A stretch of DNA of 64,000 nucleotides from positions 1 to 64,000 of the forward strand of contig BDDD01000320.1 in the NCBI GenBank assembly GCA_001972305.1, read 5' to 3'. Below, in pieces: positions 1 to 10,135 of the stretch. The DNA is from Cephalotus follicularis (lineage: Eukaryota > Streptophyta > Magnoliopsida > Oxalidales > Cephalotaceae). The position numbers and the translations under genes are program-made. The notes under the pieces were generated by a model. It was not told the origin of the DNA and did not search any database. It was given only the letters and a program-made list of their open reading frames with translations. How positions within the stretch are numbered: the stretch's first letter is position 1; each line of letters starts with the position of its first letter.

Positions 1-117
1 GGAGAAGTTTTTCTTTCCTTATCTCTTTAAATTTAAAGTTTTTAAATTTCCGCATATTCCTCAATATTCAATTCACCCCCCCTCTTGTATATTGCAAGAG
101 TGTTTTATTTCACAGAG
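1..117 (+). repeat. End of a SIRE-type copia LTR (partial)
   Basis: The segment contains a CAATTCACCCCCCC tract followed by CTCTTGTA. The reverse complement of the left end of the SIRE-like LTR at about 17.23 kb has the same arrangement (CAATTCACCCCCC then CTCTTGTA). This suggests the 3' end of a plus-oriented SIRE-type LTR whose body lies off the window. Gypsy reverse-transcriptase sequence begins just after it, so a SIRE-type element probably interrupts the Tat element here. The exact junction is uncertain because several CA dinucleotides fit and the partner duplication is off-window. Confidence 0.45.
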
Positions 118-1160
118 CATGCAACCTCCATAATTTATAAGGGATGTGCAGAGGTTGAATGGCAAGATTGTAGCTCTAAGTAGATTCGTCTCCAAGTCGG
201 CAGAGAAATGTCTTCCTTTCTTCAAAGTTTTAAGGGATCCTAAGGGGTTCCTCTGGACATAAGAGTGTCAAATAGCCTTTTAGGAATGGAAGGAATATTT
301 GGCTTCCCCTCCTATGATGTCAAAGCCAAAAGATGGGGAAGACTTGTATTTGTACTTAGCGGTGACACAAGGCACAGTGAGTGCGGTGCTAGTCAGAGAA
401 GAAGACTAGGTTCAGAGGCGCGTGTATAATGTGAGCAAGGCCTTGAACGATGCTGAGGGAATATATTTGGAGGTGGAGAAGTATGCATATGCTATGATCA
501 TTATGGTGAGAAAACTCAGTCCGTATTTTCAAGCCCAAACCATCAAAGTATTAACCAATAAACCATTTAGACAGGTGTTAGCAAAGACAAATACTTCAGG
601 AAGGATAGTCAAGTGGTCTGTCGAATTGGGCAAATACGATGTGAGGTATGAGGCCAGACCAGTGATAAAGTCTCAGGTTTTGACTGCTTTTGTGAGAGAC
701 AATACACCTACGAAGTTTATGAAAGAGGACAACTCTGAGAGTGAGAAGGGCATGTGGAAGCTATCCATTGATAAGTCATCTTACGTCTCTAGAAGTGGAC
801 CAGGATTGGTGCTGACTAGTCCAGATGGGTGGACCTTGGAGTATGCTCTGAGATTTGAATTCAAAGCAACCAACAATGAGGCAGAATGGGAAGCTCTGGT
901 TGCCGGATTGACAATAGCGAAGCACTTAGAGGTTCAAAAACTAGAAGCCTCTATTGATTCTCAGCTGGTGGTTAGTCTGACAAGTGGAGAGTATGAAGCC
1001 AGAGAAGATACCATGGCTAAATACTTAGCCCATGTGCAAAGTTTGAAGTATGCTTTCCTAGTCTACCAGATTTTGAAAGTTCCGAGAGCAGATCAGTTGT
1101 CGAAACTAGATACAGTAGGAGAATTGGAGAAAAACCCAACTGTGCTAGTGACTATCTAGA
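118..1160 (+). pseudogene. Tat pol: RT end, RNase H and archaeal-type RNase H
   Basis: Translation from about 126 gives the thumb/connection part of a gypsy reverse transcriptase (RLNGKIVALSRFVSKSAEKC). It is then broken by several stops and frameshifts up to about 420. From 422 an open stretch of about 245 residues encodes the retroviral-type RNase H region (YNVSKALNDAE, PYFQAQTIKVLTN). A second RNase H domain follows from roughly residue 112, with candidate catalytic acids in LSIDKSS, NNEAEWEAL and SIDSQLVV. The open stretch begins at a GTG codon internal to the polyprotein, so 422 is not a real start. The product would process reverse-transcription intermediates in the virus-like particle, but this copy is dead. 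Confidence 0.85.
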
Positions 1161-1221
1161 CATGCCTACTATTTCAGATGTTGAGGTAATGGACATAGAC
1201 ATCCAGTAAGAGCCAAATTGA

Positions 1222-1573
1222 ATGACCCCATTCATTTGTTGGCTAAGAGATGGAGTACTACCAGAGGACCCAGAGGAGGTGGCAAAGTTGGTATATAGAT
1301 TTAACCGCTACCAATTCAAAGAAGGGATTTTGTACAAAAGGCCTTTCTCTTTTCCTCTGTTAAGATGTCTAACTCCCTTAGAGGTCGATTATGCTCTGAG
1401 AGAAGTCCATGAAAGAGTATGTGGAAATAACACCGGGGGCAGAACCTTGTCCAATAAATTATTGAGGCAAGGCTATTTCTAACTGACCATGCACCAAGAT
1501 GCCATCAACTTTGTTCAAAAATGTGATAAGTGTCAGAGGAATGCCAACATAAGCAGAAGACCATCATAACCTT
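1222..1573 (+). pseudogene. Tat integrase zinc-binding domain, fragment
   Basis: The open stretch 1222-1482 and the read-through to about 1570 encode the gypsy integrase H2C2 domain. The first His is in EVHERVCG and the paired Cys are in KCDKCQR (about 1520-1540). The second zinc His, usually in a GNHSGG-like motif, is Asn here (GNNTGG), so zinc binding is probably lost. A stop at 1480-1482 separates the two halves. The frame continues across the solo LTR insertion into the integrase core at about 3815. Confidence 0.8.
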
Positions 1574-3809
1574 TGGTTGGGAATGGTATTCCATCCCCGT
1601 ACCCGGAATCGGACCAAAGGGTGTTAAAGGTGCAAAAAAAAAATTCTAAACAATATGGCAGCGGAATATAAAACCTATAACACCAAAACATGGTCTAATT
1701 CAGGGAATGCACAAGTCACAAGAATCACCACATCATATTATAGTTGAATTGGCATCACCCATACATGCAAAGGTGATACACCAACATGGCGACATAGAGA
1801 GAGAGACAAGGAGTTCATACCGTATGGTGCTGGCTCCTTCGTCTTTGCCGCTACTTGCTTGAGTAGATTCCCCACAATCTTTGAGTTCCTCCAAGTCAAT
1901 GGTTCCAAACACCAGCAATTGAGCACACAGAAAAATAGGCCTATGTATTCACTCTCTCTCACTCACAATGCTCACAAAGAGAAGATCGGGATTGACAAAG
2001 ATTGTCAATAACTATCCACCCTATGTTAGCTTCAAACTTGGTGAACTAATCAGAGAAGGGATCAGTAGTGTGTTTTCTAGCAAGTCACCCTCTTTGCCCA
2101 GCAATTTTTGATCCCCCACTTATGCCAACCAACCTGTCTCCTTTTGTTGCACGCCTAGCACCATTTCCAGCGCACACAATTGCACCCACTCTTGCACTTT
2201 TTAGATCATGGTGCTTACTCTAAGGAAACATGATTCCATGATCCCAAACGTGCTCCCCATTACACTATGAAGAGAGAAAATCGCTAGGAGTGGAAGAGAG
2301 CTAGTACGCACATCATGTGCCCGCGTAGGGCACCCATGTTACCGCTCTAAGCATCGACGCTTTTCCAAAAGCACTGACGCTTAGACGGGTTAGGCATTGA
2401 TGCCTTTCCAGAAGGCATTGACGCTTAGATGGGGTTTAAGTGTTGACGCTTTTCCAAAAAGCATCAACGCTTAAAAGGCTGGTCAAACATTTTGAGTCCA
2501 ACTCTTACTTAAATGAGTCCAACTCATTTTACTGATGCCACATATCCCTTCGAATATTGATTAAATAAGATCAAACAAATGTGTTACCACAAATTATAAA
2601 ATCCACCTAACCAATATTTGATTTTATAAATTTCACCAATACTTAAATATGTCAAACATATTCATGAAAAAATCATTATCGGACAGGGACCTTTTAAAAT
2701 TTTGGTTAGAATCGGTGGCATTCATAAATCACCGAAATACCCCTAGGGTTCGATGAAGCCATTCTAAATAGTCCCAGACCTATTTAAATGCTCTCGGACT
2801 AATATACAATATTATCCATATAGGAAAAATTAATCTAATTTAATTTTCTCACAATTTATTACACACCACTGTAACACAAGACTTTTTATGTCATCGATTT
2901 GCATGTACTATAATCCCTCGTCATACTTGACCCCGATTGAGGTTAGGGTAAGGATACGTGTCAACCCTAGATCATACCTCAATAGCTAAAATATCTGATT
3001 ATTACTAGGACCTTTGGCACACTCTCTGGAAATCTAATTTCCAGTCCACCTCAAGCTTGGCCAAGGATTTGATAAGTCCAAAGTACAATCAGACCATAAT
3101 AGGGCCGATCACCTTCGCTCAGGTGTGACAATCCCTTATTGCACACTCGCTTATATTCGTATAGATTCGATCACTCCCAAAGACCACCAGATTGCCAGCC
3201 CTACGCAAGAATTGGGTAAGGTGGAGATCAAAGCATAACCGTCTCCATACAATATAGAATAGTTGTTCAGGTTTAAGGATCAGACGAGTTTGAGAACTCG
3301 CTAAGTGACTAGCACTTATACATAACCGCAACAAGTAGGAATCACCACTGACACGAAAATAGCAACTATCCAAATAGTGTCTCCGATGCAGGTCCAGTTC
3401 AGTGTAAACGCTCCCAACGTGCACCCTGTATTTGCCTAGTGTCGCAACACAGATGGTAGTGAGAGAATCCATCCTCCAATTCCAAAAGCAGGCAACATAC
3501 GTGCAAGTGTATTCGGTTCACTAATGCCCACAGAGTGAACCTATGACTTTGAACTAATTCGACATAAGGAATAAGGTAGCCAATCTCACTGCCTCCATGC
3601 TTGGCATCTAACCTTATGTCAGGGCATCACAAGTGTAAGTAGGGTAATATTAAACTACTTTAATTATGTGATAAAACACAAGTGATATTACCATAAATAA
3701 TATAAACAAATTAACACTTGTCATATATCTGGAAAATGACTGTTTATATATACAGATAGGTTCGATACAGAAGTCCATCCAATGGCTTGTCTGGTCACCC
3801 TATCTAACA
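1574..3809 (-). mobile_element. Solo LTR of a Ty1/copia element inside Tat integrase
   Basis: On the minus strand the unit starts TGTTAGATAGGGTGACC and ends CCCAACCA. Its start matches the copia LTRs at 34318 (TGTTAGATAGGGGTGTCC) and 39530. It also shares internal blocks with them, such as 'catAGGTTCACTC' near 3540 on the reverse strand and a stretch reading 'ACACTGAACTG'. Flanks ACCTT and CCCCT are a plausible decayed target duplication, because deleting the unit joins integrase codons on both sides. Length is about 2.24 kb with no coding domain, so it is a solo LTR. It contains a cluster of GACGCTT/GCATTGAYGC motifs at 2350-2485. Long minus-strand ORFs inside it, such as 3119-3472, are incidental. 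Confidence 0.8.
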
Positions 3810-4700
3810 CCCCTGACATCCATCACTGCCTCTTAGCCCTTCACGCAGTGGGGAATGGACTTTGTGGAACCATTACTTGTGGCACTAGGGCAGAGAAAGT
3901 TCCTAATCATGGCGGTGGATTACTACACCAAATGGGTGGAAGCAGAGCCCCTAGCCACAATAATGGAGAAATAGACAGAGAGCTTTGTCTGGAAATCAAT
4001 AATCGGCAAATTTGGGGTCCCCAGAGTAATTGTCTCTGATAATGGGAAGCTGTTTGATTGTGAAGCCTTTCGAGATTTTTGCAGACAATGGAGAATTGAA
4101 TATAGGCTTGCCTCCGTAGCCTACCCATAGAGCAATGCTTAAGCAGAGGTCATCAATAGACAAATCATCTTAGGGTTGAAGAAATGCCTCAAAGCTAGCA
4201 AAGGAAGATGGATAGAGGAACTCCCCAGTGTATTGTGGGCTTATAGAACTACTCCTCGGACCACAACTGGAGAGTCGCCATTTAGCCTTTGTTTTGGATC
4301 AGAAGACATGATACCGGTTGAGATTGGAGTGCATTCTCCTAAAGTTATACATTTCAATCAAGCTGAGAATAAAGAAGGCTTGAGGGCACTTCTTAACTTA
4401 GTGGAAAAACTCAGAGATAAAGCATCCATCAGAGTAGCAGCCTACCAGCAGATGGTGAGCTGTAATTACTATAAAAGGGTAAACCCCAGACCACTACGGG
4501 AGGGAGACTTAGTCCTCAGAAACGCAGCAATCGTTGATCCAACTATCACTAGAGGGAAATTAGCTCCTAATTGGGAGGGACCCTACAAGGTGAAGAAGGT
4601 GCTCCGACCAGGAACATTCAAGCTTGAAATTTTGGGGGTAGAGAGATCCCTAGGGCTTGGAATGCCGAGAACCTTAGGAAGTATTATCAATGAAGTTTCA
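3810..4700 (+). pseudogene. Tat integrase catalytic core and C-terminus
   Basis: Reading resumes with QWGMDFVEPLLV and VDYYTKWVEAEPL (first catalytic Asp region). VSDNGKLFDCEAF follows with the second Asp, and then a SNA-stop-AEVINRQI block carrying the glutamate, interrupted by stops near 4127 and 4140. The long open stretch 4176-4754 covers the end of the core (LWAYRTTPRTTTGESPF) and the C-terminal GPY/F region (APNWEGPYKVKKV). Frame shifts near 3970 and the stops make this a pseudogene. Together with 1222-1573 it is one integrase split by the solo LTR. Confidence 0.85.
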
Positions 4701-4754
4701 AAAAAAAAAAATACAAGTTTTCAAGACGTATCAATAAAGATGATTTTTATTTAA

Positions 4755-5640
4755 ACTCAAGCGTCAGTTCCAAGTTTGCAAGGTACAGGAGGTCCAATGT
4801 TCATGTCCTTAAACCTCTGAACAGCCTTTAGCAATTCCCTCAATAAAATCTTTAATACAAGCTTATCAGAGCAGACCAAGGTCTTAAGCAGACTAAGGTC
4901 TCAAACAATCGGCTCCAGCAGCCTAATGTCTCGAACAGACTAAAGTCTCCAGTCAGAGCAGACTCGCAAGGGAGTCATCAGAGAAGACTCCCATGGGAGT
5001 AGTCAGACAAGGTTGTCCAATGAACACCCTTCAACACTTTGACAATGAAAGACTCCTAAGGGAGCATTCAGAGAAGACTCCTAAATGAGCAAACAGAGAA
5101 GACTCTTAAGCGAGCAATCCTTAAAGACTCCTAAGGGAGCAATCCTAAAAGACTTCTAAGGAAGCAATCAGTAAAGACTCCCAAGGGAGCAAATGTTGGT
5201 TTGCAAATCCATAAAAACTTATCGGACCAGACCTACATTGTATCTTCAGAGGCGAACACATAAGAACTCGCAACGATCAAGTTTGTTGAATTGAACACTC
5301 TGATACAAGTGTCCCCATGGGGGATACAAAGCTTAGATGACCTGGTCTGGAAAATATCAAACTAGTACGAGATTCTGGTCAGTAAATCCATAAGAACTTG
5401 TCAGACCAGACCTAAAATCTTGATCTACGAACACATAAGAACTCGTAAAGATCAAGTCTTGTTGGCTAAGTACTTTCACACTAGTGCCCTATGTGGGCTA
5501 AAAAGCTTAGTCAACTTGGTCTGATAAATATCAGACTAGTACAAAAAATGTCTACAAAGGCACAAAAATTCCTAAGGGAATGTAAAAGCTCAAATTAAGC
5601 AAAAGTTAAGTTTTAGTACTTAAAAGAAAAATAGTACAAG
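4755..5640. repeat. Tat 3' spacer with two tandem repeat arrays
   Basis: Between pol and the antisense ORF there is no coding sequence. From about 4960 to 5195 a short unit built on GACTCCTAAGGGAGCA recurs about eight times with variation. From about 5206 a unit of about 170 bp, starting AATCCATAAAAACTTATC, is followed by a diverged second copy from about 5384 (AATCCATAAGAACTTGTC). Both copies end near AGACTAGTAC/AAACTAGTAC. Such arrays are common in the 3' untranslated region of Tat elements. Confidence 0.75.
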
Positions 5641-5713
5641 TTGCAAAAACAAAAATTTAAACATTGTTATCCCCTAAATGGGCATTATCGACATGAAAAG
5701 AAGAAACAGGATC

Positions 5714-7902
5714 TTAAGAGTCCTCAGATAGAGGAGCACAGACAGGTTCTGCAGCAAGCCCAGAGTACGGGACAATCGCACCCGAGTGCTCTACCTCTAG
5801 AGCGAGGCGAGCTTTCTCTTCCTTTACCTCAACTCCCTCGGGAAAGAAATCGAAGGCCTCCACTGCCTGAAAACAAACAATAGGAGCCAAGGGAACCTCC
5901 GGATGAAGAGCAGCCACCCAATTGCGGTAAGTGTAGAAGCCTCGGTGAAAGAATGCCGCAGACTCCTTTGAGACTTCATCCTCAAAAGTTGGGGAAGTCT
6001 TATAATCCACCACGACACTCTCCATTAAAGCTTGGAATTCAGCCGAAGCTTTGAACTCCATAAGGTATTTGTCCACTATCGCTTGAGTCTGAGCAGCTTC
6101 CATCTCTTGGATCTTAGAGAACCTTTCATTCGTAGCCTGCAGCAGATCACGAAGTTTTATATTATTATCGACAGTTGTACCTCTATCCCTCTGTTCCTTG
6201 GAGAAAGATTCAAGAACCTGCCTCTTCTCTTCCAGAACAGACTCTTGAGTCCCAAGAACCTCCTCCAGCTGAGCGTGGGCCAAATTAGCCGCTTGCTTAA
6301 GCTCTGCGACCTCTTCATGAAGTTGGTTGATAAGTTCATGGTCGGCCTTAGCGTTTTTCATCATCAGATGGATATCATTCAGAGCCTGGAAAGGAAGAGT
6401 AAAAGATGTATCTAAAAAGAAAAGAAGAAGAAGTCACATACCCTAATACTACTCTGAATGCAATGATTCCAGAGCTGGTTAATGGTCCAACCCTTTCCCG
6501 CGTTTAGCTCGACGGGAAGGAAGCACAACATGCTAAGCTCAAAAGGCACCCCTGGAGCATCCAAGTCCAGGCCAGAGTCGCCCAGCACCTTGAGCTCTTC
6601 CTCAAACCGGTTGATGTCCCGAGTTTCACCAAGACGAATGGGGTCCTGAGAACTCACCAAGGGGGGAATATCAATTTGCTCCCGAGAAGAGCCTTCACCA
6701 CCTCTTCCCTTATTTTGTTTTTTGGATGGAGGATGGGGAAAGTCCTCCATAACTCGCTTGTCATGGGTAGACCTTATCTTGGAAGCCTCAACAGTAGTAG
6801 CCTCTTTCTCTGCTCTCTTCTTTGCCCCCACTGCAACTTCCCTCAAGGCTCTCCGTCTCGCCTCCTCGGCAGCGCCCTAATTTTTTTCTCTGTTAGCCCT
6901 TAAGACACCTGCCAAAGGGTGCTGAGAAGCCATTGCTACAGAAAACCATGAAAATAGAGTTAAAAGCATGAATTACAAAAAAAATGAACATAAGAAAGAG
7001 ATTAGAAGCAGATAAGGAGACGGAGGCTTAATACATCTTTCCCCCTCATTAACAGGCACAGCCCCAGGTTCTTCTCTACTCTCTTGAACTCTTTCTCTCT
7101 CAATTCCCACTGGGATCTCCTCATCATCATCCAAGACGTCTCCATGACCTTGAGACATACTCAGTCTGACGTTGCGCAAATGACCCTCAGTTATGGTAGA
7201 ATTCACCTCCTCTGGCTCCAGCGCTGACAGCTTTGCAAGGCTGCCTTCTCTGCCTCTGATAAAATTGCTCTCTAATTGAGGCGCTGAGTGCCCAATGAAT
7301 CACACCATTGAGAGGGAGTGAAGCCAGGGAGATTCCTAATAAGGAAGTACCTCTCCCTCCAGTTCTTCATGGATTTTGTAGGAACCACCAACAGTTTCTT
7401 AGTCAGACCAGTGTGCGCCTTAAAGTAATAGCCGCGCTTGCCAGGTGACGCATCAAGAGCATGAAATTCTTTGAACAGCCCCAACGTTAGAGTCACCCTC
7501 ACTTCCAAACACTTCACCAAGAATCCCATTATGAAGCTCCAACTGTGCTTCAAGGAGTGAGGGATGAAGTCTGAAACTCCTCAAAACTACAATAGTGAAG
7601 GAGGGTACAGGAAGTCTCAAACCATGTGAGAGAGCATCCTCAAAAACCACGAAGAGGCCAGGTCTGCTCTCTGTGCCTTCCATGGGATCTCGGGGAAAGG
7701 AGAACGTTAAGCCTCTAGGGAAGCAATATGATCTAGATAGCTTCAAAACTTTCTTGTGACTAAGTACACTCCTTTCGAAGTGGGTCCTAAACACCTGAGT
7801 CCCAGCTTCAGAGGAGGCGACTTCAGGACCACCCACTGCAGTGGCATCCATGGCTTCCTCTGCGCCAAGAGGATGCTCGGAAATTGTCACCGCCTCAGCC
7901 AT
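5714..7902 (-). pseudogene. Antisense ORF of the Tat element (gypsy-type transposon domain)
   Basis: An antisense reading frame lies downstream of pol. It starts at an ATG at 7902 (MAEAVTISEHPLG). The first part (7902-7272, with a frameshift around 7500) resembles the Pfam 'putative gypsy type transposon' family: a GLRLPVPSF block, then RGYYFKAHTGLTKKLLVVPT and SMKNWRERYFLIRNLPGF. An acidic stretch (LDDDEEIPVG) follows near 7140-7090, then a charged region (6930-6450). The C-terminal block, 6364-5714, is rich in Glu/Lys/Gln and probably coiled-coil. AG/GT signals near 6935 and 6387 suggest introns, so the protein may be spliced. Function in Tat elements is unknown. The frameshift makes this copy non-functional. 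Domain assignment is from memory of the family. Confidence 0.7.
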
Positions 7903-7968
7903 GTGGCGTACCTCTTAGGGAGTAGCTTGTCTAGAGGTTTGCTTAACTCTAGGCATCTATAAACCCGT

Positions 7969-7971
<3 letters not shown>

Positions 7972-8022
<51 letters not shown>
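7972..8022. repeat. (GA)n microsatellite
   Basis: About 51 bp of perfect GA dinucleotides lie 70 bp upstream of the antisense ATG at 7902. Read on that ORF's strand it is a pyrimidine (TC)n tract, as often seen in plant 5' untranslated leaders. Confidence 0.95.
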
Positions 8023-8025
<3 letters not shown>

Positions 8026-8525
8026 GAGAAGCTAAAAAACCCCAAAGAGACGCCTATATCAATTTGCGAAAGCATGTGGCAAAGAATGACTCACCTAAAA
8101 TTTTAAAAAAGAAGATTTGAAGAGAAATCAATTTATAGTCTGGAAGATCGAAGAGCTTTGTAGAGCAAGAACTTTGAAAATTGGAAGAAGAGAGAGGTAA
8201 AGAAACTTCTCCAAGAAGAAAAAGCTTTTTAAAGAGCTTTGGGTTAATTTCAGACCATGAAATATCTGCAAAATCAAATGGCCTAGACCAACCCATCAAA
8301 TCAGAAGCGGGAAAAGAAGAGACCATGCACGAAAAATGAAAAGACATGAGCGGGAGTCACGCTCGCTCTGCCACGCCACAACTAATGCCAGAGTTGGGCC
8401 AAAAATCATAGCCCATAAGCCAAAGCAGGCCTAATTACGCCCAAATGGTCCGCTCAAAGCTAGTCCACATCACTAGTGCTCCTCCTCTTCTACTAAGGGT
8501 AGAAAAGGAAGACCAGGGGGACATA
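8023..8525. other. Tat noncoding region between antisense ORF and 3' LTR
   Basis: No coding domain seen. The stretch ends in a purine-rich tract AGAAAAGGAAGACCAGGGGG (8501-8520), a good candidate for the plus-strand primer (polypurine tract) next to the 3' LTR. The upstream part would contain the promoter and leader of the antisense ORF. Confidence 0.6.
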
Positions 8526-8997
8526 TGATATGAAAAAAATTCATCTTTTATTAAGGCACTGACACATGTCCTTTAATACCCACAATTACGGGTAACAATG
8601 GCCAAGTACGTAGTCATAATGGGGCAAAAAATGCCTCCACCCATAATGAAGTAATGGCCTGGAATCCTGGCCATTACCAAGGGACCAATAACTCCACCAC
8701 GATGCTGGCAGACGTTATAGCCATGTATGTCTATAAATACTCCCAAAAAAGACTGAGGGAGGGTCGGGCAATTGGCCATTTACACTTACCTTTTTCTTAA
8801 CACAACAACTAACTTAAGCATCGGAGTGTCCCCGAGAGGAAAACCTCTTGTACCTTTGATTACTAGCTTTCTTTGTGGGCAGGGAAGACTACATAATACA
8901 CATTCAACATCATCCTCGGAGCATCCAATGCATTTCTTCCAACAAATCAAACCTTCACAAGTGGAAAATTGTTGTATTGTTGATTTCAGCATCAACA
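8526..8997 (+). repeat. 3' LTR of the Tat element
   Basis: This short LTR of about 470 bp follows the polypurine tract. It contains a TATA box (CTATAAATAC, 8731-8740) and then the block ACTTAAGCATCGGAGTGTCC (8812-8831). Sequences of that kind are typical of the R/U5 region of plant Tat LTRs. It ends GCATCAACA at 8997. The start is placed at the TG at 8526 just after the purine tract. The second LTR and target duplication are off the window, so boundaries could shift by a few bases. Confidence 0.75.
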
Positions 8998-9054
8998 ACT
9001 AGTATTATACATTTGACATCATCCATATATATTAAACTTAACGAAAGAAAAATA

Positions 9055-9616
9055 TCAAAGAAAAAGTACATGTATAGGACTCAACTTCCTTGTATTAAAA
9101 TCCTCATGTGTTTGATCAACAAAGTTAGCAAGACTCTTGCAAACCTGAACATCAACCAAGCAACTCCTAATCTTATACCAATTTTCTCCACTAATGAAAT
9201 GCCTCTGCAACCAATGCCTGGTATCCTCCCTTGAACTAATCCTTTGATCCCTAGTTAACATCATACCAGCCTTCTCATTGGTAACGTAAAATGTGAAAAT
9301 CGTAAATTCCATGAGAACAATTATCAACAAGACCATCACAAACCAGTATATCCACATCACAATATTTGACTTGCAACATAAACCTATCAACCGTAGCAAT
9401 GAAACAATGGAAAAAATGTTTCCTGTTATTAGTAATGGGTTTTCCATGGCTTTTTTGTATGCCGTAGTTCCATGCACCTCAAAAGACAGCGACGAGATAA
9501 TGATGCTGAGAGCTACGAGCAGAGATATGCACTTTAGGACCGTGAACACATTGTTGCTTAGGCAATCTATTGTGATTTTTTTAACAAAAAATTTGGTAAG
9601 GTTGTGCTTATATATA
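9055..9616 (-). pseudogene. Tetraspanin family exon 1 remnant (host gene)
   Basis: The minus strand is open over this span and reads as a plant tetraspanin. It has SNNVF before a first hydrophobic segment, a second and third membrane segment around LIGLCCKSNIVMWIYWFVMV, the FTIFTFYVTNEKAG junction, and then the large extracellular loop with HWLQRHF, WYKIRSCLVDVQVC and FNTRKLSPIH. It stops where plant tetraspanin genes usually have their single intron, and a GT follows at that point. The GCC motif and fourth membrane segment would be in exon 2, which is not in the window. No ATG precedes SNNVF; the codons there are GAT TGC, so the start seems lost. A Tat element lies 57 bp downstream, inside the presumed intron. 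It is probably a pseudogene. The family call is firm, the subfamily unknown. Confidence 0.7.
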
Positions 9617-10135
9617 TTGAAGACGTATTATGGCTATTTCCATGTGGCTTTTGGTGTAATTACTAATTATAAGATAAAAATGACCTTATCAGTGGTCTTT
9701 TGCTGTTAATTACAACTAACCAGGCAAAAAAAAAAGGAAGTATGTTCTCTGAATTTGTAACGGGTCAGACTAAAAACACGACCATGCCTGTATGCTACCA
9801 AATTTTCTATAATATTTTCTATTCATGCTTGCTAAAGCTTCTAATGATAATATTAACGAAATATGGCATGAGATGGGTGGTTTATCAAGTATGTATGACA
9901 ATTCAAATTTAAAAATATACAATATGGACAACCAAGATTAAATCTCCATCTTAATCAATCAAACACTTATTTTTTTTTATCAGATCAATCAAACATGTTT
10001 AGCAAAAGTTTTTTTTATAATTCTATATTTTTCTCAACGAACTACTACGGTTGCATAGTTAACTTGTTATGTTTGTCAAACCACTATGAATTATCTTGTT
10101 GTTATGTTTTACTTTTCTTATTTTCTTAGAAAGTA
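9617..10135. other. AT-rich unassigned host-like sequence upstream of tetraspanin exon
   Basis: No ORF or repeat family recognised. It would be the promoter side of the tetraspanin remnant. It contains poly-T/A runs and ends at the target site AAGTA of the solo LTR. Confidence 0.5.

Larger units (their letters stand above)
118..8997 (+). mobile_element. Ty3/gypsy Tat-lineage retrotransposon, 3' two thirds
   Basis: The part in the window holds, in order, the end of reverse transcriptase, RNase H, an additional archaeal-type RNase H, the integrase zinc domain, the integrase core and C-terminus, a repeat-rich spacer, an antisense ORF, and a short 3' LTR. A second RNase H and an antisense ORF between pol and the 3' LTR are known traits of the Tat (Retand-like) lineage. 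The 5' LTR, gag and protease are off the window. A solo copia LTR interrupts the integrase at 1574-3809. Many stops and frameshifts make it non-functional. Confidence 0.85.

Noticed and set aside
3119-3472. Minus-strand ORF of 117 codons
   Set aside because: It lies wholly inside the solo copia LTR, has no recognisable domain, and aligns with noncoding LTR sequence at 34.6-34.9 kb.
7887-8075. Minus-strand ORF with long Ser-Leu repeat
   Set aside because: Produced by the (GA)n microsatellite; not a protein.
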